A stretch of DNA of 43,041 nt from Saccoglossus kowalevskii (GCF_000003605.2 NW_003134343.1:253100-296140); one strand, 5' to 3'. Shown: positions 30,104-42,838, counted from the stretch's first letter. A program made the numbers and translations. Notes: generated by a model not told the origin, from the letters alone.

Positions 30104-33100
30104 GTAAGTGTGTACACAATTATTGTTATTTACTACGGGCGACCTTTGACTTTTATTAACGTAAACCTGTTGGTTGACTCACACCTCTGGAAATTACGTC
30201 ATTTCTAGGAAACACCCCCGTACGTGCACATTTTACATTTCCTCTTCATTCTACACAAGGTTATTACTGTGTAACATACCTAACATCTATTATTTCAGTT
30301 GCCAATTTTACAGTACACGAATGACTGTACGTAATTGCAGGTGCTTTTATGACATGACCGTATTTGTTGTATTTGTATCATTGAAATCGACGGTTTTTAA
30401 ATCATAACTGCTGAACAAGTTTACGTACTGCTGAACCGCGCATCTCCATCCATCCCATTGCATGACGGAGTACGTAACGTAGCTCCACGCTTAGCCCGTA
30501 GCCTTACAGTAACACTGGCAGAGTTATTGATCACTTGTAAATAACTTGCCTAATTAATATTCTTTCAATATTTTATATTTATAGTTATTGGAGACGAGAT
30601 TCTGAAAGGGCATACTCAAGACACCAACTCGTTTTTCCTATCGAAGCAGTTATATTCACTCGGCATCAGAGTTGAAAGGGTATGTAAAAAATTAGTTCAT
30701 TGTTGTTATGTTTGATTATCATTTGTAAAACTGTAAAAATTATGAATTCTCACAGACGGACCAAACAGGAAGTCAGTAGAAAACAAAAGATTTTTTCGTT
30801 AGCGTGGGTAAAGATTGGTTACCATGGGGGGAAAACAGAGGTGCTAATCCAAAAATTCATTGTCTTTTCCTGTTTGTGATTGGTCCAGGTAACGTTAGGG
30901 AGATTGTGAAGTAGCTCCGACTGTGAGAATAAGGAGTAAATTATTAATTATTCGCAATGTGATTGATTCATAGCTATGTGTGGAATATAAATATTATTTG
31001 CTGGATTCATTTATGTGACATATGACATTGTCATATTCTAGTAATTAAGAACATATATTGAATCATACACACAATAATATTAATTTATTTATTTAATTAC
31101 TTAACATTGACATTTCACAATGTCCCCCTCCCCCCGCACTACATTTTTTCTTTGAATCATAGTACGTTCACACAGCAGCATTCTAGTGGAGCTGAACTAC
31201 TGCTCCTCCCACCGATCATAGAGGTTAAACCGATGAATAAGAGATTATCTCCAATGGATTTACACGGACGGGCCGAACGAGAGCTGAGATCTGCAAATTC
31301 AGTTTGATCAGAGTCGAACGGAACAGTGTCCTCAAATAATTAGTACATGCATGGAGCTCCTTGGTACATGTATAAAAAAACATGGCTGAAAATGATTTTT
31401 GTGTTGTGCTTGTGTTGTTTCTTCACATGGCATGATACTGTCGAGCTGGGAGAAAATAAATAAACAGTCGCAAATCTGAGCATGGCGGTAGAAAAGACAA
31501 CGCACTGATGTTATGATTTAGGTACTAGTTTCTTGAATAAACAGGAAACACGACAGCTAAAATTTGTTACAGTCTATTCGCTTAAAGGCCCAGGTATACT
31601 GTTTATATTGTCATGCAAATTAATCATTTTGTAAATGTTCAACTGTTTTGATATGTGTTACAGTTGTCAATCTAAACCTACTAGACTAGGAACACGTCAT
31701 CGTACCGTGACCATTTCCACGAATTTCATCTTTGTTGATTTTAAAAAGTTTCTTCAATTTCCATTGGATCTGTTCAGTCTTTCTTTCAAGTTCGTCGCAT
31801 AATTTCATATGCCATTTTTCTGTTTCCCGGTGAGTTATCAGTCGCAGTATTTCTTTACTTTGCCAAATACATGTGGATATTCGAGCGTGTACCTCTTTGT
31901 CAAGCCGGAAATTGCGTGAAATTACGAATGATGTTGTCTCTGCCATCATAATTAAAATGAGAGGTTACTTGAATAAAACGATTGAGGGCCGATAGTTGGG
32001 CCCTGATATGTATACACGGACGGGGCCATGTCGGGGNNNNNNNNNNNNNNNNNNNNNNNNNNNNNNNNNNNNNNNNNNNNNNNNNNNNNNNNNNNNNNNN
32101 NNNNNNNNNNNNNNNNNNNNNNNNNNNNNNNNNNNNNNNNNNNNNNNNNNNNNNNNNNNNNNNNNNNNNNNNNNNNNNNNNNNNNNNNNNNNNNNNNNNN
32201 NNNNNNNNNCGAACTTGGCTCGAGCCAAGTGTGTATACATGGCCATTTTTGCTGGCTCGAGCCAAAGGTCTCTGATAAGATAGTGTTGTGTGAACGTAGC
32301 AATGGTCTATGCTTTTAGACAATGTTTCATGTTTATCATCATGATCTTATTATCACCAATTTTGAATTGGCAATTCCTATTTTTTGTATAGCATTACTCT
32401 AAACATGATGGTCCAGATGTTTACTGTAGTATTAGTCTTTGTTATTATTTTGAATAGTCAGTAGTAAATTTGTCTTGCAGGGTTGACAAAAAAACCAAAT
32501 ACATCACAGACTCTGCTAATTTAAACAATTAAAATTTATAATGATAATGAAAAACAGTAACACTGGTCACAGTCCCTCTATCCCTAAATTCGGGCTAAAT
32601 TCATTAAAAATTTTAGAGACAACAACACCTTGAAATTTGACTTTCCCTCGACAACTTTCAGATCGTTGTCTTGAATTTCATTTTTTTTTTATTATGTTTA
32701 ATTTCATTAGTAGACTGCCTATTATGAGTGTATTTTAGACATTTATTCTTGTCATATTAGATTATATTAGTCATTTTTGATTAGCTAGTGCCATTTGTAT
32801 GTAGTTTGTTCTGTATTACTTTCCTTATCCTGGATTTTCATATTCTTTGTTAGGTATAACCAATTTAATTTAATTCCTACCAAGGATTTTTACATCCTTC
32901 AATAAACCTAGGCTCTGAAGAAACCTTTATGATTAGCCTCACTTTCATTTTATATCATGTATTTGGTCTTATTTTTTTGTTGTCTTATTACCAGGGTTAG
33001 TACAGTACCTAAAATACTAACTATTGTCAATCAGTCTGAAGCTATTGTTTTAGCATGATTGACAGCTAACATGATTCCTTGGTGACAAATATAAACTGTG

Positions 33101-36100
33101 TTGTCCATTCTTTTTAGACAACCAAATAGTCCAGGGCACACACTTCCTGTCTGATAAGTCTGATTGACAGGTCTTCTGAAAGCGAGGCGTTGTCATGGAA
33201 GCTAATCCTTTATTTATTTTTTAATCACTTCAGATCTCTGTGATTGGTGACGAGCTGTCTACAATAGCTAAAGAGATAGCAGAATTTTCATCTCGGTTCA
33301 CTCACGTTATCACTGCCGGTGGTATTGGACCTACTCACGACGATATAACATTTGCAGGTAAGGCACATCTTAATAACATTAGCTCATCATCAGATTTGAT
33401 ATATCCCTGTTTCCTATTTTATTATTTATTATTCACTATTACTTTCACAATGTCATTATTGATTTGCAAAATGTAATACTGTTTTTAGCTCCATGGTTAT
33501 AACATGAATGATGAATTACCAATGGTTGTGTTGAGGCTGTCTGCATCCATGATGCTGTTTAATGGATTTTGGTTAAAAACCGTTTAAAGGGTACTTTGCT
33601 CTTAGAAGCCATATTTGGATAACATTTATTTGCCAAGTACAATGAGTCCATGGTTATAGTTGTATAGTTATTTATCAAACCCTGGAGTTTTTGGCTCCAT
33701 GCTCGTTACGTAGTTTGTAGTTCCATGCTTCAACATTTTAGAGATCTTGATCAAATCGACCTAGTATTGACCTACCTTGATCGACCTAGTCGTTCAAACT
33801 TGAACAGATTAGCAAGAAATAAAAAGGGTCAGCAAAAACAAAAAAATATTTAATCTTCCTAATATCTGCTGTTCATCCTGGGGTTTTAGGTCCATGATTG
33901 TAATAAGCATTTTAGGTAATCACTTCAGATTAGCATTTGGTGACTATCTTCCATGATTTTTCCCAATTCTTGTTACTTAAGAGTGCTGAAGCAAAATGAA
34001 CTGTACATACCCTGGTAGTTATATATGAACATATGAGCAATTTAAATATGTTCAAACCATTTATATAACATGTTCTATCAGAAAAAACAGTTCCACTAAA
34101 GGTTAACTCTGCTGTCACTCTGGGTTATTCAAATTCTATTTTTTCCCCCTCACATAATTATCATTTGCAATACCTAATATAAGTAGAATCCCTCAGGCCT
34201 TCTACAGTACACAACAATGCTAAACAAAGAAAGACTACAGCACTGATGTTATGCCTGTAAAACATTGACCTTTTTATCTTATCAATATCAGTTGATGTGG
34301 CAAACTAAATCTTCTGTCTCATTGTGATGTTAGTTTAATAGTATATGTATGTATGTATATATATATATCGATACTCCCATGTTGCATCTCACTTATGTGA
34401 AAAATAGAAAGATTAGCTTCCTGCTCAGAAAGATGTTTATGTACATTATTCAACAGAAAATTGTCCACATAGTACAGATTTAACATTACAATTTGTGTTC
34501 ACATCTGCTTACTGATTATATACTGTAAAATGACTAATTTTCATTGGGTTTAAATTTCATTTCAGGCATATTCAGTGGGTTTCAAATTCACAGTTTTATC
34601 ATTTAGATAATGTGTTCTATGCTCAATTTTACATATTCACTGGGTTTTAATTTAGCGCATTTTCCAGTAAGCGAAATAAAAGACTTTTTGGATGTTTTTA
34701 TATGAAATTTATTTTCACTGGTTTTATACAAGTTGAGTGTAATGTAAGAAAAAAGGTGTATTCGCTGGATTTTATTTTCGCTGAATCATTCCTTCCAAGC
34801 GAAAATAAAGTATTTTACAGTAAGTGAGATAAATAAAAGTAATTACTGGTGACTATTAACTCAATGGTCTAGGCATTAGTAATGAAAAGGTTTGTTATAA
34901 ATGGTAGACTATAGAAATGTTTTTAGCTAGATGCTGTTGACTGTGTCCAGTCATGGAGGTAGAAAAGAGAAGGAGTGAGGACGCTATTGTTTCCGCTTGT
35001 TTCATGATGCTTTGGATTTATTTACTCAGTACACATTGTAATTATTGGCAAACACGCTGTCAAGTGTCACTGTTAATCGGCTTACGTGTTTCGGCTGTAT
35101 TCGGAAGCTTCACGAAGATTCTCGACGCACTGCGCATGCCCAAACAGATAACAATAATACAAAATGCAGCGAAAGATGTACGCTGAGTGTACTCAATGCC
35201 CCAAATCTATTGCAACAAAAAGCGCGATTTTCAACATCTGCACAGTTATGCACACCGATGAAAAATGCCCTGTCAAAACATCTTGTTATAAACTTATCAT
35301 GTATTTTTAAATTTCACTACGAAAATTTGAGGGATTTTTTCAATCAATGTCCAAAGTTGGACGACTATTTTGATGAAAAATATCAGAAAGGAAGTAATCA
35401 CACATCGTCCGTATGCTGAATTTCCGGTACCTACAAGTGTGAAATGACCTTTGTGACCCGATAAAGGTCATTGCGCATGCACAATTCTTTTATTTATGGT
35501 TTGCGCATTCAATTTTATAGACGATGTTTAAACGGAATTTATTTTTTTCAGTCCTACTCTCGTTTTCTTGTGTAAATAAGCGGCTATCATAAAGTAGATA
35601 AAACGACTTCTAAACAAAAACAATAAGTGGCTTAGCCAGAGCGAAGACAAAAAATGTTTATGAGATTAACATGGGATTAAATAGCGTCCTCACTCTTTTT
35701 CTTTTCTACCTCCATGGTCCAGTGATCTCATCAATTCAGTGAATCATTGTTAGTGTCAACTATTTACTCTTTCGGCTTTTTGAAAACTACAAGCCTGATT
35801 GCTTTGATACTTGGTGTATATGTACTTTGGACAGACCTCACTCGATTTATTCATTTCATGATAATATCTTTAATTCTCTGATGAATATTTTTGTAATTTT
35901 TGGTAAAAAGTAGTATTTTTGACTTCTTGTTAAAAACTCAAGTCTAATTGTTTTGATATTATACATATAGGTACAAGTAGACTTCCCTCAGATTTGTTCA
36001 TTTCTTGATGATATCTTAAATTCTCTAATTTTGATGACTATTTTTGTCATTTTGGGTAAAAAGTGATATTTTCAACTTCACTTCTTGTTAAAAATCGTTA

Positions 36101-39100
36101 ACTAATGATACCTTCCATTGTTCAATTAGAATGTGCATTGCTAACAGTGGAGATATCTCAGTCAAGAGGCTGCTTGTTCTAGAATGCGATGTTTAAAACA
36201 TTTTCTTGTGTCTACAACTCAGGTGCAGCCAAAGCATTTGAAGAGAGGCTAGAACCACATCCCATACTAGTAGAGCTTTGTAGAAAATATTTTGGTCAAG
36301 ATGCTGCCCTTGATTCACCTAAGTTGAAGATGGCACATGTAAGCATCAACTTGGGAAATTTCCCTTGCTATGCCAATTCACTGCCAATTAGTGCAATGAT
36401 CTTAAAACGTACTTGCATTTTGAAAAGAGCCTTGCATGAACTGTTACTCTTGCACAAAACTAATCATGAATCAATGTATCACATGATATACATACTAAGA
36501 AAAGGAAACATAATTTATAAATTGCTGTTTCACCAACATTCACACAGTTGAAAACCACCTTGTCACATGATTTTGTCCACAGTAATAAAATGTTGAGACA
36601 GATAAGTGACATTTTGGAACCTCTTCACAAAAGTCATCAAACATAAAAAAATAAGATGTTTGTACCACATTGCATGTTATTACAACTGGGATTACTGTAG
36701 AACACGTTGAAATAGCTGCATGCAATATTAAGTGTTGACTATCTCATCGTGAGAATATACTTTCTACATCTTGAATTAGCGGAATTACAGATTAGCTAAA
36801 TTAGTTAAAATAACATGCTAGCTAAAAAGACGCGTTTTACAGTACCGATACTCATCTTCCACATTTCAGCAAGCCAAAAATACTAACCATTTGACTTAGG
36901 CAAATAAATATCTAAAAGAATTATTAAAAGATTGTTTTGTTTTTCCAGATACCTGCTTCATCTGAACTTCATTTTGGTATTAATAAAAAGACAGGTGAAC
37001 AAAGTAAATATCCCATAATATCAGTTCGTAACGTGATTATGTTCCCTGGAATACCAACATTAGTAGAAAGAGGATTTAGCATTGTTAAGGTATGTATGCC
37101 ATCGGTGTTGGTTGAATACCAATACTAACAGTTCAGTGGAAAGTGTGTACTGTGAACTAAGAGTTTGTGCAATGTTTGATAGTAGGTTGATGGCATGTGT
37201 GCCTGCTTCTCTGCTGTTTTTTCAAAAATTATGTGGTAATGTTTTTTTTTTACGCTGTTATTCACAGGGTACTGATTTTTTACATCTGTGACCTTTATAT
37301 TACCTTTGAAGACATAGCTATCCTTTTCTGCCATAGAGGGTGTACTTTTATCAACTTAAAATGCAAATAAAGGAGATCACTGCACTATGATGTGTAGTTA
37401 CTAGAAATTTTATGGGCACTGCAGATTTGTTACAGCACTCCAGGTATTTTAGTGCAGTACACTGCGTGTCATACATTTGATAAAACTGCTTAAATTAAAC
37501 ATTTCATTTATGTTTTCCACAAATGCCACAAATATAATTTTATCTGATTTGCATAATATTTCATGAATAGTGCGTTCAATTTAAATTGTTTTTTTTTTTG
37601 CAGGACAAAGTTCTTCAAAACTCTGACATGTTCTACATTCGAGAAATTTACACAAAATCTGATGAGGTTTCCATAGCACCGATACTCAATCAGTTCAATG
37701 CCAAGTATCAAGATACTATACAACTAGGATCTTATCCCGATTGGTTGAACAAGTGAGTACATTCTCCCTTACTATTTAAGTATAAACAATTGAACACAAC
37801 TAACTGTGAGACTCATTTAATTTTTGTGGTCATTTATCTGACAGTTTGGATGAATATTTTCATATTTTTTATTTTATTTCATCAACTAAGTTATAAAAAT
37901 CAACCACATCTGCTGGTGATGTAATATTGTAGTTCTAGATTGTTCTTGCTGAGGTCAAATGAAGTCAACCAAAAAGTTTTCCCCCTATGCATCTATCATA
38001 CTGTAACCTACATATAATGACTTTAATTGTCAATGAAATAGTATTTTAATAGTGTACCTTTCAACATGGGTTGAAGGACATATGCTTGTAGATTAATGAT
38101 TACAGTCCGTACTGTCCTGTAGAGTACCGGTAAGTCCATTGTGTGACCTTAATGGATGACCTGCTGACCTATTGTAGCGCTATAAATAGAATTAAGTTAA
38201 AATGGCATGGTTTGAAAATATAAACAAGTTTATATTATTTGTCCACTAATGCCAAGCGCTAGAATTTAGAAAGACAACTTATAGTCGTGAACATGAGTCT
38301 CTTATAATCAGCCTTTCAGGTTGACTAATACTGTTTTACAAATAAAGTTGAATTTGAAGTGGACATGCAGGAGTTCTCACGTGAGAACACGTTCTATCAC
38401 AATACAAATAAGACAGTGACCCCCCCCCCCCATTTTTTTTAAAACATAACTCCCAACATTATCTTGAGTTTCAAAACGTGTTTAATTTTTTTCATAATGG
38501 CATATGGGTTGCGTATCGTGTTCTTCTGTGTATTATTAAAATAGTAACCTGTTTCAATCTGAACAATTTGGTCTGTTTATCCAATTTTTGTTTTCACATG
38601 TCCAAATTTCTTGATGCTTTCGTGTATTGATCAGCCTTGATGGAGACTTAATGTACTTGTCTGTTAAATGCATCATTATTCGCTGTTTTTTTTGTTTTCA
38701 CCACTAATTAAAATCTTCTAAACTAAATCCACATCAACATGTAAAATAACAATGTTATTCATTGTTTCCCTGACAAGTTAGTAAACTTGAAACAAAGTGA
38801 AATTTTTCGAAGCATTTAAATAGCAAAATTAAAACAGTGAAAATAAATGGTTTCACAGTATGTAGATTTCATTTGTCATGCGTCAATGCACGTGGTTTAG
38901 CATGATGATATCTCTACTGATTGGATTGTTTAAAGCGTACTTTGACCTTTTGCAAATATTGTGATCATACCATAAATCTAGGCATGGTATGTTCTTTCAT
39001 CACAGGAGTCGAACAATTGTCTGGTGGTGTAGGTGTAAGTTTGTGTGATTATAATTAATACCTGACATGTAATATTTACTTTCAGAATTCAAACCCGGCG

Positions 39101-42100
39101 AAAATTGAAATGCTTTTACAAATCCCCAACCTTGTTTAAATGGTTACAATTCAAAAAACTGCTGGTACCTCCACTGTCGTATAACTTGTAAAAGCATACA
39201 GCTTGACTCAGTGTTGTGAATGTTTCTTTTGCCATACAGCTATTACAGGGTAAAGCTAACGCTTGAATGTGATTGTAAAGAAACTTTAGACGTCGCGCAC
39301 GAAGAGCTGCTCAACATGCTTCCCTCAGGTACAGTATAAATATGTGGTTGTTTCAACATGTCGCTCATGCTGTGTTTTTCTAAAGACAAAGTGACTATGT
39401 ATAGCCGCATTGACCTTCCTTCATTTGTTCTCACAAATGCCATTAAATCGCTCTAGCACTGCAAATTAGACTGTTTACAGTCCTTGAAATGATGACACAT
39501 CATCAATTTGTATGCAAATGATATGTAAATTATTATCGGATAATTTGAATAAATCATATTTAAATTATTCAAAAATATTCTAATTTCATTTATTTTCATG
39601 TTTGTACATGTACTGGAGTGCACTATTATTCTGCATGTAATATTAGATACTGTGTTTGTCAAAACAGTCAGTCAGCCCAAAAACAAACATACCAGGGGTA
39701 GATAGCAAGATAAAATGATTTGTTTGCAATTTTTTGCTGACCTTTTGATTATGGTCCAAAATTAACAAAGGGGTAATAAAAAAAAATATCAACAATGTGC
39801 ATTGGAATTTTGGTGAATGAGGTTGAATAGCTTAGATTGTAAAATCATTAATCATTAATCTGCTAATTTAAATTTAAATCTAAGTGAGTATGTAAAATTA
39901 CAACAGAAATCTTTCTTTCAATGGGAAATATAGAATCCAGTGAATATGTTTGAATTACAAATATCAAGAAATTAACAACCAGAGAATATAAATACTTCTA
40001 CAGTAATGGTACAAAAACAAGTAGTGTATCAAGCAATGAATGCTGGGTAATTTGTATGTAATGTGACGTTGCTGTGATTATATAAAGCACCTCTTCTTCA
40101 CCTGATTCAGTACATTGGGGAGAACTGTTACAAACATTTAGAGGGGGCGAGGTTACCAAGGAAACAAACTGCAGGGGGTTGCAACTCATGGACGTTATCC
40201 TATTGTGCCAAATATTGTAATCTGGCCAGGTTGTTTTATACAAGTCCAGTGGAAAAAAAGAGGCCCAACCGTGTCTAGGATATTTTGTTACTTCAGTCGT
40301 GTACTGACGCTGGCGGTTGGCGCATGATGGAAACAACAATTTACTGTCATGCAGTAGGTTGAAAAGGTAGATACCAGTAGCAATGACATCACTATAATAT
40401 ATAATTTTTCATTATTTTGTTTAATTATCCTTGACTGCATCCTGCCAACGATTTTATTCATCGTTTTCAGAGCTTGTCGTAAAGTACGAAAAAGATTCAG
40501 TGGTCAAAGCAGAAGAACAAGTTTACTCGATCGTAGAATCAGACCGTTTAGATGAATATGTAGAATATTTAAGAAGGTCTGTGAGAACGATGGAAGAAGC
40601 TCTTGACAAATATAAATTGGATGAAATTTGTATTGGATTCAATGGTGGGAAGGACTGTACAGCTCTCTTGCATTTGTTTTATGCTGTAGTTAAAAGGTAG
40701 AATGTTTTTGTGATTTTAACTCATTTTATTGATAGATAGTACATGTTGGATTGCGTTGCAAGCATATTGACAATTGTATTAATAAATTTAGAAACTAAAT
40801 TTAAATATCCGGTAGTAATTACAATTGATGTACAGACGACGAGTAGAGACAAGTCCCTCAGTCGTTTCCCAGTAAGCTATTATTACATTTTTATTGATTT
40901 ATAATGTTCGATGAGTTAATGTTGTGAGAACATACTGGTAACTGCCATATGGTAATAGATTTTATTACTGACAAATCATATAAATGCTCTTAATGTAATG
41001 TGAAATAATTCTAGATTCTTATGTGGTGTTCCCACATCCTCCATTGACCACTATTTCAAGGAGATAACCCCACTGTTAACAAGTCTTTAGAGTTCAGCAA
41101 TGTAATTAGATATTTACATTACACACAAATACCATATTTTCTTTATTAGAAGCACATCTTCAATAGAATCACATCTAAGCAAAACAGCGTGTCCATTGTG
41201 AAATGCATCATTGAAATGATATGTGACCTATTTTGCGATAGACAAACATCTGTCATTTATGTAAACTCATAAGCTTACTAATAGAGCAAATACAGTAGGA
41301 TGTTTACAATCTTCTTGTTGTACAGAATCATCTGATGGTACAGTTGTGTAATAAAGATTGTCAACTATCTAGACACATTTTATGACAATGTATATTATGC
41401 AAATTATTGCACTTTTTTTTTTTGTAGAAAATACCCCAAGTATGATGACCATTTACAGGCTTTATATATCAAAAATCACTCTACTTTCCCAGAAGCAGAA
41501 ACATTTTTTAATGACTGCACCAAAAGGTAAAGCTACTAATCAATCTATACTCATCCAAATAACACATTGTTTGAAGTCATTCCTCTCTTTGCATGTGTCA
41601 GTTCACAATATCTGACCACAAGAGGGCAGTGTTCATGGTAAATCAAGTAGAAATGCAGCAGCAACTTGAATTCATGCAAGATTCATCTATTTGGTTCAGA
41701 GAATACCGGTAATTACACTTTAATGCCATAAGTTACAGCAGGCGTAATGTTGTGGTATTCATCCTACCATAGTAGAAAATGTGAATTCCAAATATGGAAT
41801 GATTACGCACGTAAGCGTCCTATAATAATAAATACAAACATGGGTGCCACCAGGGTTTGACCAGACTCCACACAAAGAATTTTGCTGATTCTGTTCTAAA
41901 CTTTTTTGGTTTCAGCATACCAATGATGCAGCGGTATCCTTGGAAGGAAAAGATGTATAATAATAAGGTTATTACAAAGATACTTCAAAAGCACTCAGAC
42001 AGTACACTGTTGCATCTCCACTGTACTGTCTTCGTACATATTTTGAGGTATCCTCATAATAACCTCATATTATAAAGTACCTTGTCAAAATTCATAGTTC

Positions 42101-42359
42101 TGTGAAATAGGAATGTTTTGGCTGTAGGTTTTGAAAGCATTTTAATGATCCAAAAAATGATAAAAAAACATTCCTGATTGAATAAATATTAAATAAAATA
42201 AACTTTTAATGTAATTTTGTTGTTTTCCACTCCTCAGATACAACTTGAAATCTTATACAATACAGAGTAGTATGAAAGTTGCCTTGCTGCAGTTAAAAGA
42301 ACAAGCCCCACATGTAAAAGCAATATTAATGGGAACAAGAAAATCTGACCCATACTCAG
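29965..42359 (+). CDS. FLAD1: FAD synthase, 3'-partial, spliced gene
   Basis: FLAD1 adenylates FMN with ATP to FAD. Ten exons join in phase to about 433 codons; human isoform 1 has 587, and roughly the last 90-100 catalytic residues lie beyond the window. Order: N-terminal extension (codons 1-43), molybdopterin-binding-like domain with [14 protein letters not shown] and [11 protein letters not shown], a middle region with [13 protein letters not shown] and LGSYPDW, and the PAPS-reductase-like synthase domain with [15 protein letters not shown] and [11 protein letters not shown]. In the human enzyme the first domain hydrolyses FAD and the second makes it. The start at 29965 has an in-frame TGA at 29947. 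The next ATG at 30070 (codon 36) directly precedes the conserved core. All exon phases agree. The next exon, with the conserved CxxC-like PFSP text, is not visible before 43041. Confidence 0.96.
30585..30679 (+). CDS. FLAD1: FLAD1 exon 2, molybdopterin-binding-like domain
   Basis: 95 bp, phase 1 to 0, TTATAG acceptor and GTATGT donor. [20 protein letters not shown] followed by LGIRVER matches vertebrate FLAD1 ([18 protein letters not shown]). Confidence 0.96.
30680..33233. other. FLAD1 intron 2
   Basis: It contains an 87-codon minus-strand frame at 31686-31949 of unknown meaning and an assembly gap at 32037-32209. Palindromic sequence lies beside the gap. No FLAD1 exon is missing here because phases join across it. 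Confidence 0.6.
32037..32209. other. Assembly gap
   Basis: 173 N in FLAD1 intron 2. GGCTCGAGCC palindromes flank it on the right, suggesting a collapsed repeat. Confidence 1.
33234..33357 (+). CDS. FLAD1: FLAD1 exon 3, [11 protein letters not shown] motif
   Basis: 124 bp, phase 0 to 1, CTTCAG acceptor and GTAAGG donor. [20 protein letters not shown] is the hallmark of the MoaB/MogA-like fold in FLAD1 and CinA-type proteins. Confidence 0.97.
34521..34822 (+). mobile_element. MITE family A copy, about 300 bp
   Basis: TACTGTAAAATGACTAATTT at the left and AAATAAAGTATTTTACAGTA at the right. The interior includes the family's AAAAGACTTTTTGGATGTTT segment plus extra left-hand sequence. It lies in the FLAD1 intron between exons 3 and 4. 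Confidence 0.7.
34952..35716. mobile_element. 765-bp non-autonomous TIR transposon with target duplication
   Basis: Left end CATGGAGGTAGAAAAGAGAA (through GGACGCTATT) and its inverted copy at 35679-35716 give terminal inverted repeats of about 37 bp with few mismatches. GTCCAGT flanks both sides (34945-34951 and 35717-35723), a 7-bp target duplication (8 bp if a mismatch is allowed). The inside is richer in CpG than the host intron, which suggests recent arrival. One frame is open for 124 codons (35045-35419) but resembles no transposase I know. Confidence 0.8.
35752..36105 (+). repeat. Dispersed repeat related to the window's right end
   Basis: It contains AAAACTACAAGCCTGATTGC and TGATACTTGGTGTATATGTA, shared with 42900-43041. 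It then repeats this segment once more within itself (from about 35925). Non-coding. Confidence 0.75.
36223..36338 (+). CDS. FLAD1: FLAD1 exon 4
   Basis: 116 bp, phase 1 to 0, ACTCAG acceptor and GTAAGC donor. [20 protein letters not shown] follows the vertebrate AVAQAFGDELKPHPKLEA pattern. It ends PKLKMAH. Confidence 0.94.
36949..37089 (+). CDS. FLAD1: FLAD1 exon 5
   Basis: 47 codons, phase 0 to 0, TTTCCAG acceptor and GTATGT donor. [20 protein letters not shown] and then [20 protein letters not shown] match the vertebrate SARLHYG and VSVRNVYLFPGIPELL texts. Confidence 0.95.
37604..37752 (+). CDS. FLAD1: FLAD1 exon 6
   Basis: 149 bp, phase 0 to 2, long T tract then GCAG acceptor, GTGAGT donor. 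It contains [17 protein letters not shown] and LGSYPDWLN, matching ADEASIAPIL and LGSYPDW of human FLAD1. Confidence 0.95.
37753..39239. other. FLAD1 intron 6
   Basis: No exon seen. It holds a C/T homopolymer run at about 38419-38441. A segment ending TTTCACAGTA at 38860 may be a degraded MITE end. Confidence 0.5.
39240..39328 (+). CDS. FLAD1: FLAD1 exon 7
   Basis: 89 bp, phase 2 to 1, ATACAG acceptor and GTACAG donor. [20 protein letters not shown] matches the vertebrate NYYQVKLTLDS text; it ends NMLPS. This closes the first domain. Confidence 0.94.
39329..40470. other. FLAD1 intron 7
   Basis: No exon seen. A 113-codon minus-strand frame at 39998-40339 has no recognisable homology and is probably chance. 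Confidence 0.5.
40471..40696 (+). CDS. FLAD1: FLAD1 exon 8, start of the FAD synthase domain
   Basis: 226 bp, phase 1 to 2, TTTTCAG acceptor and GTAGAA donor. A helical linker precedes [20 protein letters not shown], the PP-loop-like nucleotide-binding segment of the PAPS-reductase-like domain. Confidence 0.97.
41130..41297. mobile_element. MITE family B copy in a FLAD1 intron
   Basis: TACCATATTTTCTTTATTAG at the left and CTAATAGAGCAAATACAGTA at the right. The interior is non-coding. Solo right ends of the family also occur near 4600-4622, 15297-15323 and 23750-23776. Confidence 0.7.
41428..41526 (+). CDS. FLAD1: FLAD1 exon 9
   Basis: 99 bp, phase 2 to 2, TTTGTAG acceptor and GTAAAG donor. 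[19 protein letters not shown] matches LQILYIRSISPFPELEQFL of human FLAD1. Confidence 0.95.
42238..42359 (+). CDS. FLAD1: FLAD1 exon 10, last one in the window
   Basis: 122 bp, phase 2 to 1, TCCTCAG acceptor and GTAAGT donor. [13 protein letters not shown] matches LMGTRRTDPYS, an essential substrate-binding segment of the synthase domain. The gene continues beyond the window. Confidence 0.95.
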
Positions 42360-42838
42360 GTAAGTTTATTTTAGGTTTGTTATGCTGCCCTCTATAGTCC
42401 ATTTTCTGAGCGATGCAAAGAATATCCATAGTCAAAGATGTGGTGTTTCGCATATGTGCAAATACTGGGTATGTGGTGTATCGTAAACCTGTACCGTAAA
42501 CTTGTACATGTGAAATTCTGCAACGCATCTAGCTGCTGTCTGTAACAAGTCACTCTCTCGAATAATTTAAAATGATACCTAGCTCTGAATGTAGCGCTTA
42601 ATTCACCAGAAAGTTTGAAATAAAAATAATACTCATTGTTATTTTGCTAATTTGTTGGTTTAAGGGCCATTTTTTATTCTTGCCAACATTTTAATGCATA
42701 ATCTTACAAATTTATTTTTCAACAGTTACTATAGGTAACCAGTAAATGGTTGATTTTGCTCTGACCGTAATTTTTACTGGCTACAACAGGACTTGATCAA
42801 AACTAGAAAAGAACTATAAAAAAATTATGCCAGTTTTT

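Noticed and set aside
31900-32322. Open frames across the 173-N gap
   Set aside because: They are open only because N cannot encode a stop.
35045-35419. Calling the 124-codon frame a transposase
   Set aside because: No DDE, zinc-finger or HTH signature that I can identify, and the element is too short to be autonomous.
39998-40339. 113-codon minus-strand frame as a gene
   Set aside because: No recognised domain, no splice context; inside a FLAD1 intron on the opposite strand. Probably chance.
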